Positions 1 through 8,869 are shown, counted from the first letter of the stretch. The stretch is 64,000 bases of DNA from Sphingobium amiense (GCF_003967075.1 NZ_AP018664.1:2852001-2916000), one strand, 5' to 3'. Numbers and translations: made by a program. Notes: generated by a model from the letters alone, not told the origin.

Positions 1-773
1 ATGGGTTGCCACAGCCGGCGCCGTGCATCCTGCACGTTCTTCTCGACCTGTCCCTTCTCCCAACCGGAAGCCGGGTTACAGAACTCGGGCTCGAACAGGT
101 AATGACTGGCCATCGCGGCAAAGCGCGCGTTGACCTGCCGAGCCTTGCCCGTGCCGATCCGATCAACCGCGGTCTTCATGTTGTCGAAAATCCCGCGCTG
201 CGGCACGCCGCCCAGCACCCGGAAGGCCTGGGTCAGAGCGTCGAACAGCATCTCGTGAGTCTGGAGCAGATAAGCTCGGACGGTGAAGGCGCGGCTGTGT
301 GACAGCTTGGTGTGCGCCACCTGCAGCTTGGTCTGCTTGCCGCCCAGCAAGGCCCAGTCCTCGCTCCAGTCGAACTGGAACGCCTCGCCCGGCGCAAAGA
401 CCAGCGGCACGAACGTGCCGCGACCACTGGTCTGCTGCTCGCGCTGACGATCGGCCTTCCAGGTCCGCACGAAGGCCGCAACGCGCCCGTATGAGCCGTT
501 ATAGCCCAGGACCACGAGATCGGCGTGCATCTGCTTCGCCGTGCGCCGCTGCTTGCGCGACTTGCCAGCCTCGATCCGCAGCCAGCCTGACAGCTTCTCC
601 GCATACGGGTCCAGCTTGCTCGGCCGCTCGGGAACCTTGAACTGCGGCTCTACCGTGTCCGCCCGCAGGTACTTGCGGATCGTGTTGCGCGACAAACCAG
701 TGCGCCGCTCGATCTCCCGGATCGGAACCTGCTGCCGGAAATGCCAGCGCCGGATTACACTCAATAACGCCAT
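1..773 (-). CDS. istA: IS21 family transposase IstA, partial (C-terminus outside window)
   Basis: The open frame runs from ATG at 773 to the window edge without a stop, giving 257 codons. The N-terminus reads MALLSVIRRWHFRQQVPIRE and is followed by a helix-turn-helix of the IstA type (RRTGLSRNTIRKYL). Downstream are the start of the DDE domain (FQFDWSEDWALLGGKQ) and IFDNMKTAVDR, both typical of IS21 transposases. IstA cuts and joins the element ends and works with the AAA+ helper IstB, which should lie further left. Nothing in the visible part is broken. Confidence 0.9.
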   Translation of the reverse strand, partial: MALLSVIRRWHFRQQVPIREIERRTGLSRNTIRKYLRADTVEPQFKVPERPSKLDPYAEKLSGWLRIEAGKSRKQRRTAKQMHADLVVLGYNGSYGRVAAFVRTWKADRQREQQTSGRGTFVPLVFAPGEAFQFDWSEDWALLGGKQTKLQVAHTKLSHSRAFTVRAYLLQTHEMLFDALTQAFRVLGGVPQRGIFDNMKTAVDRIGTGKARQVNARFAAMASHYLFEPEFCNPASGWEKGQVEKNVQDARRRLWQP

Positions 774-825
774 GTCGATCACTCCTGAATCCTCCGACCA
801 ATCAGCCAGAGGGAAGTCAAAACAT

Positions 826-879
826 GGGTCACTTCTCAGTGGAAACTTATGCCCCTCCCGGGTCAACTCTCAGTGGAAA
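826..879. repeat. IS21 terminal direct repeats
   Basis: GGGTCACTTCTCAGTGGAAA at 826-845 and GGGTCAACTCTCAGTGGAAA at 860-879 are near-identical 20-mers in the same orientation. They lie just inside the outer end of the IS21 element and probably bind IstA. Confidence 0.75.
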
Positions 880-885
880 TCAACA

Positions 886-1046
886 GCGATGATGCCAATA
901 GCTGCAAGAAAGCCTGTAAAGCCGGAAACGACTGTGCTGCGGAACCATCCACGTCCTGAAGCGAGCAGGCGCCTTTGCACGATTGCGTTTGTCGTGGCTG
1001 CCGAGAGCACCGCGACGATCACAACGAGGATTGTCAGCACTTCCAT
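886..1046 (-). pseudogene. Small membrane protein gene cut by IS21
   Basis: An ORF starting with ATG at 1046 reads MEVLTILVVIVAVLSAATTN and continues through RRLLASGRGWFRSTVVSGF into a second hydrophobic stretch, FLAAIGIIA. It runs into the IS21 end at 885, so only about 53 codons remain before IS sequence supplies the stop. Two hydrophobic segments around a basic loop suggest a small inner-membrane protein. I do not recognise the family. The missing C-terminal part should lie beyond the other IS21 end, left of the window. Confidence 0.5.
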
Positions 1047-1114
1047 GTAACCATGCTCGCACGGAACCGGGCTTTCGCCAAACGATTGCCGCATGGGTTA
1101 GCGATTGACGTGGC

Positions 1115-1957
1115 ACACTTGCCTTGATTCAAGGCTGCTTTTTGGAGGCAGGCTTGAGCCGGGGCGATTTAACCGAAGCAGAGTGGCGCGTTTTAAAGGA
1201 CTTGCTGCCGATCGAGCCGGAGAACCGTGGCCGAGGCAGGCCACCTGAGCAGAACCGTTCGATCATCAACGGCATTCTCTGGCGGCTCCGGTGTGGCGCT
1301 CCGTGGCGAGACGTGCCGCCCAAATATGGTAGCTGGAACACAATCTATCGGCGGTTCCGACGATGGAGCGAGGCTGGCGTCTGGGAAACGGTTGCGGTCA
1401 CCCTGGCTGAGATCATGGCGGACAGCGGCCACTATAGCATCGACAGCACCACAGTCCGCGCCCACGTCTCGGCAGCGGGCGGAAAAGGGGGACTCATCGA
1501 CGCGCTCTTGGCCGCTCGCGGGGCGGGTTCACCAGTAAGCTTCACTGCCTGGCTGATGCCCTCGGACGACCGCTCGCCTTCATTCTGACTGGCGGTGAAG
1601 CAGCGGACTGCAAGGCGTATGATGCGCTGATCGATTTGCCCGAGCGCGCACCCGATGCCTTCCTTGCAGACAAGGGTTATGACGCCGACGCCATCCGCGC
1701 GGACCTCGCCGAAAGGACGATCAAGGCCGTCATTCCGGGCCGATCAAACCGCCGTGTGAAAATCCATTATGATCGGGTGCTCTACCGACAGCGCAATCGC
1801 ATCGAGCGCATGTTCGGCCATCTCAAGATCAATCGCGCCATTGCCACCCGCTACGACCAACTGGCCAACAGCTTCCTCGGAATGGTCCACCTCGCCACCG
1901 CCAGATACTGGCTCAAATTTGTCCACGCCGCCTAGGCACTGATCAAAACTCAAGTTT
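1115..1957 (+). mobile_element. IS5-family (IS427 group type) insertion sequence
   Basis: The element holds one transposase split over two frames. Its right boundary is placed at about 1957 because hsdS homology on the minus strand stops there. The left boundary, at about 1115, is inferred from imperfect inverted similarity (ACTTG..TTGAT..) between bases near 1115 and 1957. The ends are approximate to about 10 bp and I could not identify a target duplication. The flank to its left is not hsdS, so sequence was lost or rearranged there. Confidence 0.7.
1154..1935 (+). CDS. IS5 family transposase, expressed by -1 frameshift
   Basis: The first frame starts at TTG 1154 (an alternative TTG is at 1124). 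It contains LTEAEWRVLKDLLPIEP, the IS427-type N-terminal DUF4096-like domain, and the first catalytic region YSIDSTTVRAH. At the A4G5 run near 1483-1491 the coding signal moves to the -1 frame, giving GGKGGTHRRALGRSRGGFTS. This continues through FLADKGYDAD (second Asp) and RNRIERMFGHLKINR (Glu region) to the stop at 1933-1935. The combined product would be about 260 residues, normal for the group. Frameshift expression is known in this IS group; here it is inferred from the frame change at a slippery run. Confidence 0.85.
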
Positions 1958-2379
1958 GCAATGTTGGTTGTCTGTCGTGCGCAATTTCGAACTAATGTTT
2001 GAACAGGGTCAAATGAAAACCAATGATAAAGATATCGCCCATCAAGATTTGTGCTAGTGCTGCGCAGCGCAGATATGAAACCACCGAGCGTAGCTTTCAT
2101 ATTCAGTTTTGGAACCCAGCAGCATTTCCCAACTAAATTCCAGCTATTAGCGGTGGAAACGAGAATATCCCCTTCGTTGAGATACTTATCCGGACGCTTC
2201 ACAAATGACGGTGGAATTGCCAACAAGTCAGAAACATCCAAGTCTGCTTGCACATTTTTTGTTCTCATGCAGACGACTGCATCAGGGGCATTAATGTCGA
2301 TTACATCATCCGGCTTAAATGTGATGCCGCGAACAAACTCAGCAACGTCACCTAACCTTTGCATTGAAACCGCACTCAT
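1958..2379 (-). pseudogene. hsdS: Type I restriction specificity subunit HsdS, C-terminally truncated by IS5
   Basis: The start codon (cat at 2377-2379) overlaps the hsdM stop as ATGA, so the two were translationally coupled. About 140 residues remain, beginning MSAVSMQRLGDVAEFVRGIT, with KYLNEGDILVSTAN in the middle and ending RQTTNIANLS. This is the N-terminal half of one target-recognition domain, and the family normally has about 400 residues with two such domains. After about residue 141 the frame runs into the IS5 element. The rest of hsdS is not on the other side of the IS, so the gene is dead in this copy unless another specificity subunit acts in trans. Confidence 0.85.
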
Positions 2380-3917
2380 CCCAGCATCGCCTCCAGCTTG
2401 GTGAGACCATCGCTGATTTCCGCTTCGAGCTGGCGCAATTCCTCGATGATGTCGGCGGGGCTGTCGTGCGTGACCTCCGCGTGGTCGACCTCCTTGTAGC
2501 GGTTGAGCGAAAGATCATAGGTGCCGGTGGCGGCGATATCGGCCTTGGGCACGCAGAAGCTCTGCGCCGTGCGCGGGTTTTCAAGCTCACCCTCTTCCCG
2601 GCGCAGCCAGCGCGCCAGCGCATCGGGCAAATTGCTTTTTGCGTGATCGGCATCATTCAGCGGCGATGCAGGTAACACGCCCAGCTTGTCGTCATCCAGC
2701 AGCGCGGTGCGCTTATCATCGAGAGAGTAGCCATCGGCCTGGAGGTCATAGAACCAGACATTCTCGGTCCCGCCCACGCCCGTCTTGGTGAAGAACAAGA
2801 TGGCGGTGGACACGCCCGCATAGGGGCGGAACACGCCGGAAGGCAGTTTCACCACGCCCTCCAGCTTATGCTTTTCAACCAGCATTTCGCGTAAGGATTG
2901 GTGCGCCTTGGACGAGCCGAACAGCACGCCATCGGGCACAATAACGGCGGCCCGCCCGCCGGTCTTGAGAAGACGCAGGAATAGCGCGAGGAACAGCAGC
3001 TCAGTCTTTTTGGTTTTGACGATCTGCTGGAGGTCTTTGGCCGTAACCTCGTAATCCAGCGATCCGGCGAACGGCGGGTTTGCTAGGATCAGCGAGTAGC
3101 GCCCGGCGTCGCTATCATGCTCCTGTGCGAGGCTGTCACGGTAGCTGATATCCGGGCTATCGACGCCGTGCAGCGTCATGTTCATGTTACCGATACGGAG
3201 CATGGTCGGGTCGAAGTCGAACCCGTGGAACAAGTTGCTGTGGAAGTGTTTGCGCAGCCGCTCATCCCGGAATAGCGCCGGGTGATTGTCGCGTAGGTAC
3301 TCCCCAGCCGCGACGAGGAAGCCGCAGGTGCCAGCCGCGGGATCGCAAATCACGTCCTCGGGCGTCGGGCGCGTCATCTCGACCATCAGGCGGATAATAT
3401 GACGCGGCGTGCGGAACTGGCCGTTCGTTCCTGCGCTCGCGATCCTGCCGAGCATATACTCGTAGAGGTCGCCCTTGGTGTCGCGATCCTCCATCGGGAT
3501 TTTGTCGAGCATATCGACGGTCTTGGCGAGCAGCGCAGCGTTGCTGAACCCGAGCCGCGCATCCTTCATGTGGTGGCCGTAGCTGGAGCCTTCCTCGCCA
3601 AGCTGGCGCAGGAAGGGAAAAACGTGTTCCGCCACCACGTCCATCATTTCGCGGGCTTCGAAATTCTTGAAGCGCGACCAGCGAAGATCGGCGTAGGCGC
3701 GGCCCTTTTCGTCTTGGCCTTCGGGGAAAATCCGGCGCTCCATGGCGATGCCGAGCGCCGCCGCCTTGTTTTCCTCCAGCGTGTGGAGGTCATCCAGCCG
3801 CTTGATAAACAAGAGATACGTGATCTGCTCGATCACCGAGAGCGGATTGGAGACACCTCCAGACCAAAAGGCGTTCCAAATTTGATCGACCTGATTGCGA
3901 ATTTCCCCGGTGAGCAT
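2376..3917 (-). CDS. hsdM: Type I restriction-modification DNA methyltransferase subunit HsdM
   Basis: The 513-residue protein starts at ATG 3917 (MLTGEIRNQVDQIWNAFWSG); an upstream in-frame extension lacks family features. An HsdM_N-like helical domain spans roughly residues 5-150. GQFRTPRHI is at 166-174, the S-adenosylmethionine motif DPAAGTCGF at 192-200, and the catalytic NPPF motif of N6-adenine methylases at 280-283. The enzyme would methylate adenine in a bipartite site chosen by HsdS. The gene looks intact and of normal length, but its HsdS partner is truncated and no hsdR is in the window, so it is an orphan here unless hsdR lies elsewhere. Confidence 0.93.
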   Translation of the reverse strand: MLTGEIRNQVDQIWNAFWSGGVSNPLSVIEQITYLLFIKRLDDLHTLEENKAAALGIAMERRIFPEGQDEKGRAYADLRWSRFKNFEAREMMDVVAEHVFPFLRQLGEEGSSYGHHMKDARLGFSNAALLAKTVDMLDKIPMEDRDTKGDLYEYMLGRIASAGTNGQFRTPRHIIRLMVEMTRPTPEDVICDPAAGTCGFLVAAGEYLRDNHPALFRDERLRKHFHSNLFHGFDFDPTMLRIGNMNMTLHGVDSPDISYRDSLAQEHDSDAGRYSLILANPPFAGSLDYEVTAKDLQQIVKTKKTELLFLALFLRLLKTGGRAAVIVPDGVLFGSSKAHQSLREMLVEKHKLEGVVKLPSGVFRPYAGVSTAILFFTKTGVGGTENVWFYDLQADGYSLDDKRTALLDDDKLGVLPASPLNDADHAKSNLPDALARWLRREEGELENPRTAQSFCVPKADIAATGTYDLSLNRYKEVDHAEVTHDSPADIIEELRQLEAEISDGLTKLEAMLG

Positions 3918-4207
3918 CTTACTTTTTGAATCCCTTCGATCCGCTATCCAACTTTGCCTTGGCGACCTATTTCCGCATGAATTCCGGATGACCTGCGCGG
4001 CAGGTTGGTCCTGCCGGTGACAGGTTTCCAAGAATTTACCGCGAAGAGCTTTTTAAACGCGAATGCGAAGTTCGAAATCTTTCCCCAACATGGTGGCGAG
4101 TGTATCCAATGGATGTACAAACAGGAAGTGCTATCGGCTTCTTGAGCCAGCTCAAGAGCCTTGTGCATCGGGCAGCGGGGGGCGTTGGATAGGTTACGCC
4201 CGGGCAT
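3918..4207. other. Intergenic stretch between hsdM and IS1380 with remnant of a small regulator gene
   Basis: There is no intact gene here. A 7-bp perfect hairpin (CGGCAGG/CCTGCCG) lies at 3998-4016, ahead of hsdM on the minus strand. Further upstream is a degraded minus-strand coding remnant, listed separately. I see no hsdR sequence in this gap. Confidence 0.5.
4053..4176 (-). pseudogene. Possible frameshifted remnant of a small XRE/antitoxin-like gene
   Basis: On the minus strand one frame reads PMHKALELAQEADSTSCL and an adjacent frame continues FVHPLDTLATMLGKDFELRI before a stop at 4053-4055. Joined with a one-base shift near 4115, they look like the C-terminal tail of a small helix-turn-helix or antitoxin-type protein. 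The N-terminal part would fall under the IS1380 insertion. The match rests on general pattern only, so this is tentative. Confidence 0.25.
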
Positions 4208-5861
4208 CTAGCCCGGCCTATTCATGAGACTGCTCCTCGGGGGCGGTCCGCCTAGATCTGTCGGTGGCCGCGTGACCTGGGCGAGCGGCTTGGCCGGCGT
4301 TTTTCAGCGCGGCAGGAGCAATGGGCTTTTCGAGGTTGATGGACTGGGGCTCGGGGATTCGGCGGCACAGCCGCGCTGGCTATGTGGGTGCTGGTCTGAG
4401 GCTGATGGCGATGGCTCTGAACACGCTGGCATCCGGGCAGGCTGACGCGAAGGCGACGCGGATGCGAGTGGCGGTTTCTATGACGCGGGCAGCGACCTTG
4501 AGCAGCCGCAGGCGCAGCGTTGCGAACTCGGCGGCGGCGAGTGCGGTGGCTTTTGGGATTTCCTGCTGGATGCGCCACAGGAGCCAGTAGGCGGCGGTGT
4601 GCAGGATGAGGCGCATCTGATTGGCGTTTGCAGAGCGGCACGAGGTGCGATCGCTGGCGAGCTGAGTTTTGTGGCGCTTGATCAGGTTCTCGGCGTTGCC
4701 GCGAGCGCAGTAGAGCGTGTCGTAGATGTGCTCGGCCGAGCCTTTGGCCAGCGAGGTGACGACATAGCGGATGTCCATGCCCATTGTGCTGGCCTCGATC
4801 CGGGCGACGACGCGGCGCTGGCAGTTCCAGCTCTTCGCGCCGTAGCTGGTCTCAGCATAGGTGCGCAGGACCGGATATTGGCGCTGAGCTCGCTTGACCG
4901 CGCAGGCATCGGCGACAGCGACGATGACCGGATCGCCACGCAGCGCGGCGTTGGTCGGCAGGCCGAAGACGTAATCGACGCTGGCCGCCTCGCAGAAGGC
5001 CATGACCTCGGGCCGGCCATAGTGCCCGTCGCCGCGGATGGTGATGTGCGTTTCCGGCCAGTTTCGGCGGATGTGACGCACCAGGCGCCGGATGTGGCCA
5101 GCAGCTTCGACACCCGACGGTGTCTTGCCGGTGCGCAGCAGCATCGCCACCGGCCGGCCGGTGGCGGTGTCGTAGACATGGATCGGCAGGAAACAGCGCT
5201 CGCCATGATGCCCGTTCCAGAACGACAACTGCTGATAACCGTGCACGACATCGCAGGTATCATCGATATCCAGCGTCACCGCCGCGGGCGGGGCGGGATA
5301 GCTGGCGCAGTAGATGTCGATCATCGCGGCCATCATTCTGGCCAGTTCGCGCGTAGTCGGTGCGTTCTCCCACCGGCTCATCGTCGGCTGACTGGCCAGC
5401 CCCGCACCCGATCCCGGCAGCTTGCCCAGCGCCAGCCGGAAGCCCGGATCGTCGCGCAGGGCGTCGAGGTCATCGGCGTCCTCGTAGCCGCAGGCGATCG
5501 CGAACACGCGGGCGCGCAGGATATCGTCGAGGCGATGAACCACCCGCGCAGGATCGCGCCAGTCGGCAATGCAAGCCGCAAGCCGCTGGCAAATCCCCAT
5601 CGTGCGCTCGGCCTGCGCCAGGAGTAGGACACCGCCGTCCGATGTCAGCCGGCCACCGTCGAAAGCGGCTGTGACTTTCTTGCGCCCGGCCGCTGGGAAT
5701 CGGAATGTGCTTGCGATATCGTCATTCATGGCGGGTGTGGCCTGTGGCATTTTCTGCCCTGCGGCAGGTTCGGCTTCGACACCCAGTTCCTAATTCAGAT
5801 CAGAGGCTTATGCCACTCCCGCCAAACCACCAGATCCCGTCTGGTGAATAGGACGGGCTAG
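4208..5861 (-). mobile_element. IS1380-family insertion sequence, copy 1 (1,654 bp)
   Basis: The ends form imperfect inverted repeats: CTAGCCCGGCCTATTCAT at 4208 and its counterpart CTAGCCCGTCCTATTCAC read inward from 5861. A single transposase gene lies on the minus strand. The second copy (13906-15559) has exactly the same length and opposite orientation, so the pair brackets about 8 kb of cargo. I find no target-site duplication at the flanks (gggcat and gccatt). Confidence 0.9.
4380..5750 (-). CDS. IS1380 family transposase
   Basis: The 456-residue protein begins MPQATPAMNDDIASTF, and MNDD at residue 8 is an alternative start. AAFDGGRLTSDGGVLLLAQ near residues 28-46 and the first DDE region LDIDDTCDVVHG near 160-171 are characteristic of the IS1380 group. 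RGDGHYGRPE carries the second Asp and CARGNAENLIKRHK the conserved C-terminal Glu region. The gene appears intact. The protein from copy 2 differs at scattered residues, so this is not a very recent duplication. Confidence 0.92.
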   Translation of the reverse strand: MPQATPAMNDDIASTFRFPAAGRKKVTAAFDGGRLTSDGGVLLLAQAERTMGICQRLAACIADWRDPARVVHRLDDILRARVFAIACGYEDADDLDALRDDPGFRLALGKLPGSGAGLASQPTMSRWENAPTTRELARMMAAMIDIYCASYPAPPAAVTLDIDDTCDVVHGYQQLSFWNGHHGERCFLPIHVYDTATGRPVAMLLRTGKTPSGVEAAGHIRRLVRHIRRNWPETHITIRGDGHYGRPEVMAFCEAASVDYVFGLPTNAALRGDPVIVAVADACAVKRAQRQYPVLRTYAETSYGAKSWNCQRRVVARIEASTMGMDIRYVVTSLAKGSAEHIYDTLYCARGNAENLIKRHKTQLASDRTSCRSANANQMRLILHTAAYWLLWRIQQEIPKATALAAAEFATLRLRLLKVAARVIETATRIRVAFASACPDASVFRAIAISLRPAPT

Positions 5862-5865
5862 GCCA

Positions 5866-6126
5866 TTAAACCATTATGACAGCACGATACCACTCAGGAG
5901 AACGCCGAGTGTCAGCTTCAAGCAAGAGCTGACGTTCAGTTCTGAGTGTTTGAACGGCAGAAGCGTAGCAGTCCTCGCAGAAGCAGATTGTCCGCTCAGA
6001 GGCGCGCTGATCCGTCAATCGAACGGTTTGGATGGGCGCATTACCGCCCGGCAGTTCGTCGGCTTTTGGGCCGATAGCGGTCGGTCCCGTTAGGGCAAGG
6101 TGAGAGCGAAAGCCGACGGCCTTCAA
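5866..6126 (-). CDS. Small hypothetical protein with a Cys-x2-Cys motif
   Basis: An 86-codon ORF contains TICFCEDCYASAVQTLRTE, a possible metal-binding CxxC, and a polar C-terminus (ADTRRSPEWYRAVIMV). Its stop lies only 4 bp from the IS1380 end, so the true C-terminus may have been replaced. I do not recognise a family. The remaining 100 bp to the next gene hold nothing I can identify. Confidence 0.35.
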   Translation of the reverse strand: MKAVGFRSHLALTGPTAIGPKADELPGGNAPIQTVRLTDQRASERTICFCEDCYASAVQTLRTERQLLLEADTRRSPEWYRAVIMV

Positions 6127-6224
6127 TATGACCGAAGTTCCTAGGCAGAATGTTGGAAGAGGTAGAAAATCGACCTAAATTGTCTGCGTGGCGTGTTCAA
6201 ACCAGCGTCAGACAAAGCATCTAC

Positions 6225-7210
6225 CTACCCCACTCGCTGAAGTTTGAGCAGGTAGTAGAGGTCACTTCGACGCACCTTCTGTGACTTGTCACCCTTAGCG
6301 TCGACCTCCGCGAAAAACATAGGCGCAGCGGCAGCAAGCATCGCACCGAACGCCTTCTCCTTGTCCACCATCATGCAGGCACCTGCCAACGCAGCAGCCA
6401 TTTTTATCCCATCAACCGCGCGCTTATACCAAGGCCGTGCAGGGTCACTGGCAAGCTGGCGAAGTTCATCAAGCGCAGGTACGATTTCGGTTTGCACGAG
6501 GAATGCAGTTTCGCGCACAACCTCCTCGGGCGGTAGCTCCTTGAGCTTGTCACGCCACTCCCCAGCGTAGCGCAACATCGCGCGACGGAATGCTCGCAAC
6601 GCCTGAGAGTTTGCATTCCTGAATTCCATGATGTCGTCTGGCGCGAGGAGCGGCACACCGTCTAGCGCAACGTGCATGGTTTGTAGTGCAAGGAACCCAG
6701 ATAATGCCTTTGCGTCACCCGTCATGTCGCCTACAGCGCCCGGTACAGGAAGGCCCGGCATGTCGCTAACGAGTGGAGCGCCAAGCTCTCCTGACTTCCG
6801 GAGGGCGGCAGCCTGGTAGTAGTAGTCGCCGGGGTAGGTTAGGTGCTCGTCACTGCCCGGTACTCCCTTGTGATGCCAAGGCGCGAAAGTTGGGATGAAA
6901 TTCTTCGACGGGGGCCCCCACATTTCCGCGTACATCCGTTCGACCATCTCGCGGTCGGCGTTATCCTTGTCCAGTGGATCGTCCTTTGTACGGTCGAAGG
7001 CAAAGAAGCCCGGCATTCTTTCGGACAGGTCGGCAAATTTCATCAATGTGACTAGTGCGCGCGGATCATCAAATCTGCTTGGAGACAGCGCAGCAATGCG
7101 GTCGATTTCTGCCTTCCATGCATCGCGATCGTAGTCGCCCTGCGGCACGTAGACCCCCGGAAAATGGACCCGGTCGAACACTAGGCCCAGCGCAACGATG
7201 CTCGCCAAGG
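6225..7210 (-). pseudogene. Hypothetical protein gene, 3' part, split by IS256
   Basis: An open frame of 327 codons starts right at the IS256 junction (LASIVALGLVFDRVHFPGVY) and ends RRSDLYYLLKLQRVG. It has no start codon of its own other than a TTG made at the junction. Removing the IS and one copy of the 8-bp duplication joins it in frame to the piece at 8633-8731, restoring a protein of about 358 residues. The middle is acidic and helical with no catalytic motif I recognise, and a weakly hydrophobic stretch (KMAAALAGACMMV) lies near the end. Function unknown. Confidence 0.8.
7203..7210. repeat. IS256 target-site duplication, left copy
   Basis: CGCCAAGG directly precedes the left inverted repeat and recurs at 8633-8640 directly after the right end. 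An 8-bp duplication is normal for IS256 elements. Confidence 0.9.
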
Positions 7211-8632
7211 GTTAGCGTCCGCGCTCGTGGTGTAATTTCCGGTGTAGGCGATGGTGTATTCCGGGGTGGGGCATGCCCCACCCCGGAATGCGGCGTCGCT
7301 GGTGGCCACCGGGTTCATCGTTATGGTGGAGTTTGCACACTTCAACCGTGACGAAGAGGAGTTCCCGATGACCGAGGACAGATTACTGATCGAAGAGCTG
7401 GCTGCAAAGGGCGGCCAACCGGATTTTTTGCGCACCATCGCCGAGAACGTGCTGCAGCTGATCATGGAGGCCGACGTTGATGGCCTGATCGGCGCGGGTC
7501 GCCACGAACGCAGCAGCGAGCGCGCGACCTGGCGCAACGGCTATCGCGACCGTTCGCTGGATACCCGGGTAGGCACGCTGAACCTGAAAATCCCCAAGCT
7601 GCGTGCTGGGTCCTATTTTCCGGGCTTCCTTGAGCCCCGCAAGATGGTCGAGAAAGCGCTGGTTGCGGTGATCCAGGAAGCGTGGATCGGCGGGGTCAGC
7701 ACCCGGCGGGTCGATGAACTCGTCCAGGCCATGGGCATGACCGGCATCTCCAAGTCCACCGTCTCCAAGCTTTGCAAGGACATTGACGAGCGCGTCCATG
7801 CCTTTCTGAAACGCCCGCTCACCGGCGAATGGCCGTATCTCTGGCTCGATGCCACCTATCTCAAGGTACGCGAAGGCGGGCGGATCATCAGCGTTGCCGC
7901 AATAATCGCCATGGCCGTCAACACCGAGGGCCGGCGCGAGATCGTCGGCCTGCATATCGGCCCCTCGGAAGCGGAGGTCTTCTGGTCCGACTTCCTGAAG
8001 GACCTTGTTCGGCGCGGTCTTACCGGCGTGAAGCTGGTCATCTCCGATGCTCACGAGGGCCTCAAGGGCGCGATCACCCGCGTCATGGGCGCCACCTGGC
8101 AGCGCTGCCGGGTGCACTTCATGCGCAATGCCCTGTCCTATGTGCCCAAGGGCCAGAACACTGTCGTCGCCGCCGCGATCCGCCAGGTCTTCCTGCAGCC
8201 CGATCAGAAAAGCGCAACGCAGGTCTGGCGACAGGTCGCCGACCAGTTGCGCACCCGTTGGCCCAAGCTCGGCGCCTGCATGGACGAGGCCGAAACCGAC
8301 GTGCTCGCCTACACCGGCTTCCCCACCCAGCACCGCACGAAGTTACACTCAACCAATCCGCTCGAGCGGCTCAACAAGGAGGTCAAGCGCCGCGCCGACG
8401 TCGTCGGAATCTTCCCGAACGAAGACAGCATCATCCGCCTCGTCGGGGCTGTGCTGATGGAGCAGAACGACGAGTGGCAGCTCCAGCACCGATACATGCA
8501 GATCGAAGGCATGGCCGAACTCAACCAACCCATGATCGAGGAGGAAAATCAGCCCCTACACATCACCGCCAAAGCCGCCTGACGATGGCCCACGGCCACA
8601 GCCGAAATTACACCACCTTGACGGACGCGACC
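7211..8632 (+). mobile_element. IS256-family insertion sequence (1,422 bp) with 8-bp target duplication
   Basis: The left end reads GTTAGCGTCCGCGCTCGTGG; the right end read inward gives GGTCGCGTCCGTCAAGGTGG. Both are followed by TGTAATTTC, so the terminal repeats are clear though imperfect. Target duplications CGCCAAGG lie at 7203-7210 and 8633-8640. One intact transposase gene fills the element. The intact duplication and the perfectly restorable host reading frame indicate a recent insertion. Confidence 0.95.
7368..8582 (+). CDS. IS256 family transposase (mutator type)
   Basis: I chose ATG 7368 (MTEDRLLIEELAAKGG), which has a GAGGAG ribosome-binding site 6-7 bases upstream; ATG 7323 is an alternative. 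The product has 404 residues, normal for the family. The DDE residues are visible in LWLDATYLKV, LVISDAHEGL and NPLERLNKEVKRR. The N-terminal half has the conserved RSSERATWRNGYRDR and KIPKLRAGSYFP regions. The gene is intact. Confidence 0.93.
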   Translation: MTEDRLLIEELAAKGGQPDFLRTIAENVLQLIMEADVDGLIGAGRHERSSERATWRNGYRDRSLDTRVGTLNLKIPKLRAGSYFPGFLEPRKMVEKALVAVIQEAWIGGVSTRRVDELVQAMGMTGISKSTVSKLCKDIDERVHAFLKRPLTGEWPYLWLDATYLKVREGGRIISVAAIIAMAVNTEGRREIVGLHIGPSEAEVFWSDFLKDLVRRGLTGVKLVISDAHEGLKGAITRVMGATWQRCRVHFMRNALSYVPKGQNTVVAAAIRQVFLQPDQKSATQVWRQVADQLRTRWPKLGACMDEAETDVLAYTGFPTQHRTKLHSTNPLERLNKEVKRRADVVGIFPNEDSIIRLVGAVLMEQNDEWQLQHRYMQIEGMAELNQPMIEEENQPLHITAKAA

Positions 8633-8731
8633 CGCCAAGGAGCGCGGAGCAGGTGCGCTGTAGTAGACAGCCTCAAGCTGGAGAGATTTGTCCAATTCGG
8701 CCACGCTCGTTCTTCCTCCCGACTTTTCCAT
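8633..8731 (-). pseudogene. 5' fragment of the IS256-split hypothetical gene
   Basis: A start at 8731 gives MEKSGGRTSVAELDKSLQLE, then AVYYSAPAPRSLA up to the IS256 junction. Reading on into the IS quickly gives an unrelated stop-bounded frame. Joined to the part at 6225-7202 after removal of one CGCCAAGG copy, the sequence continues PRSLASIVALG in frame. This is the N-terminal 31-33 residues of the interrupted protein. Confidence 0.75.
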
Positions 8732-8869
8732 CTGACGATAGATGGGCGGCTGACGCCACGCAAAGATGTAACCATCATCAAGTTAAACGAACGGCAGCTT
8801 TTGGGGATAGCGGCTTACTAGCGGAATGATCGACAATGGCGCAAATTGTCGCGTCGGCAACTCGACCTA

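Larger units (their letters stand above)
1..885 (-). mobile_element. IS21-family insertion sequence, istA end (continues past window start)
   Basis: The element carries an istA-type transposase on the minus strand and ends near base 885 with TGTTG read outward on the minus strand. Between the gene and the end lie two copies of a 20-bp repeat (826-845 and 860-879, sharing TTTCCACTGAGA on the minus strand), the multiple terminal repeat layout usual in IS21 elements. The istB gene and the other end would be to the left of the window. The right end cuts into a small membrane-protein gene. Confidence 0.85.

Noticed and set aside
4141..4156. Perfect palindrome CTTGAGC-CA-GCTCAAG as an operator
   Set aside because: It falls inside the coding remnant (ALELAQE codons) and has no gene start nearby, so there is no reason to call it an operator.
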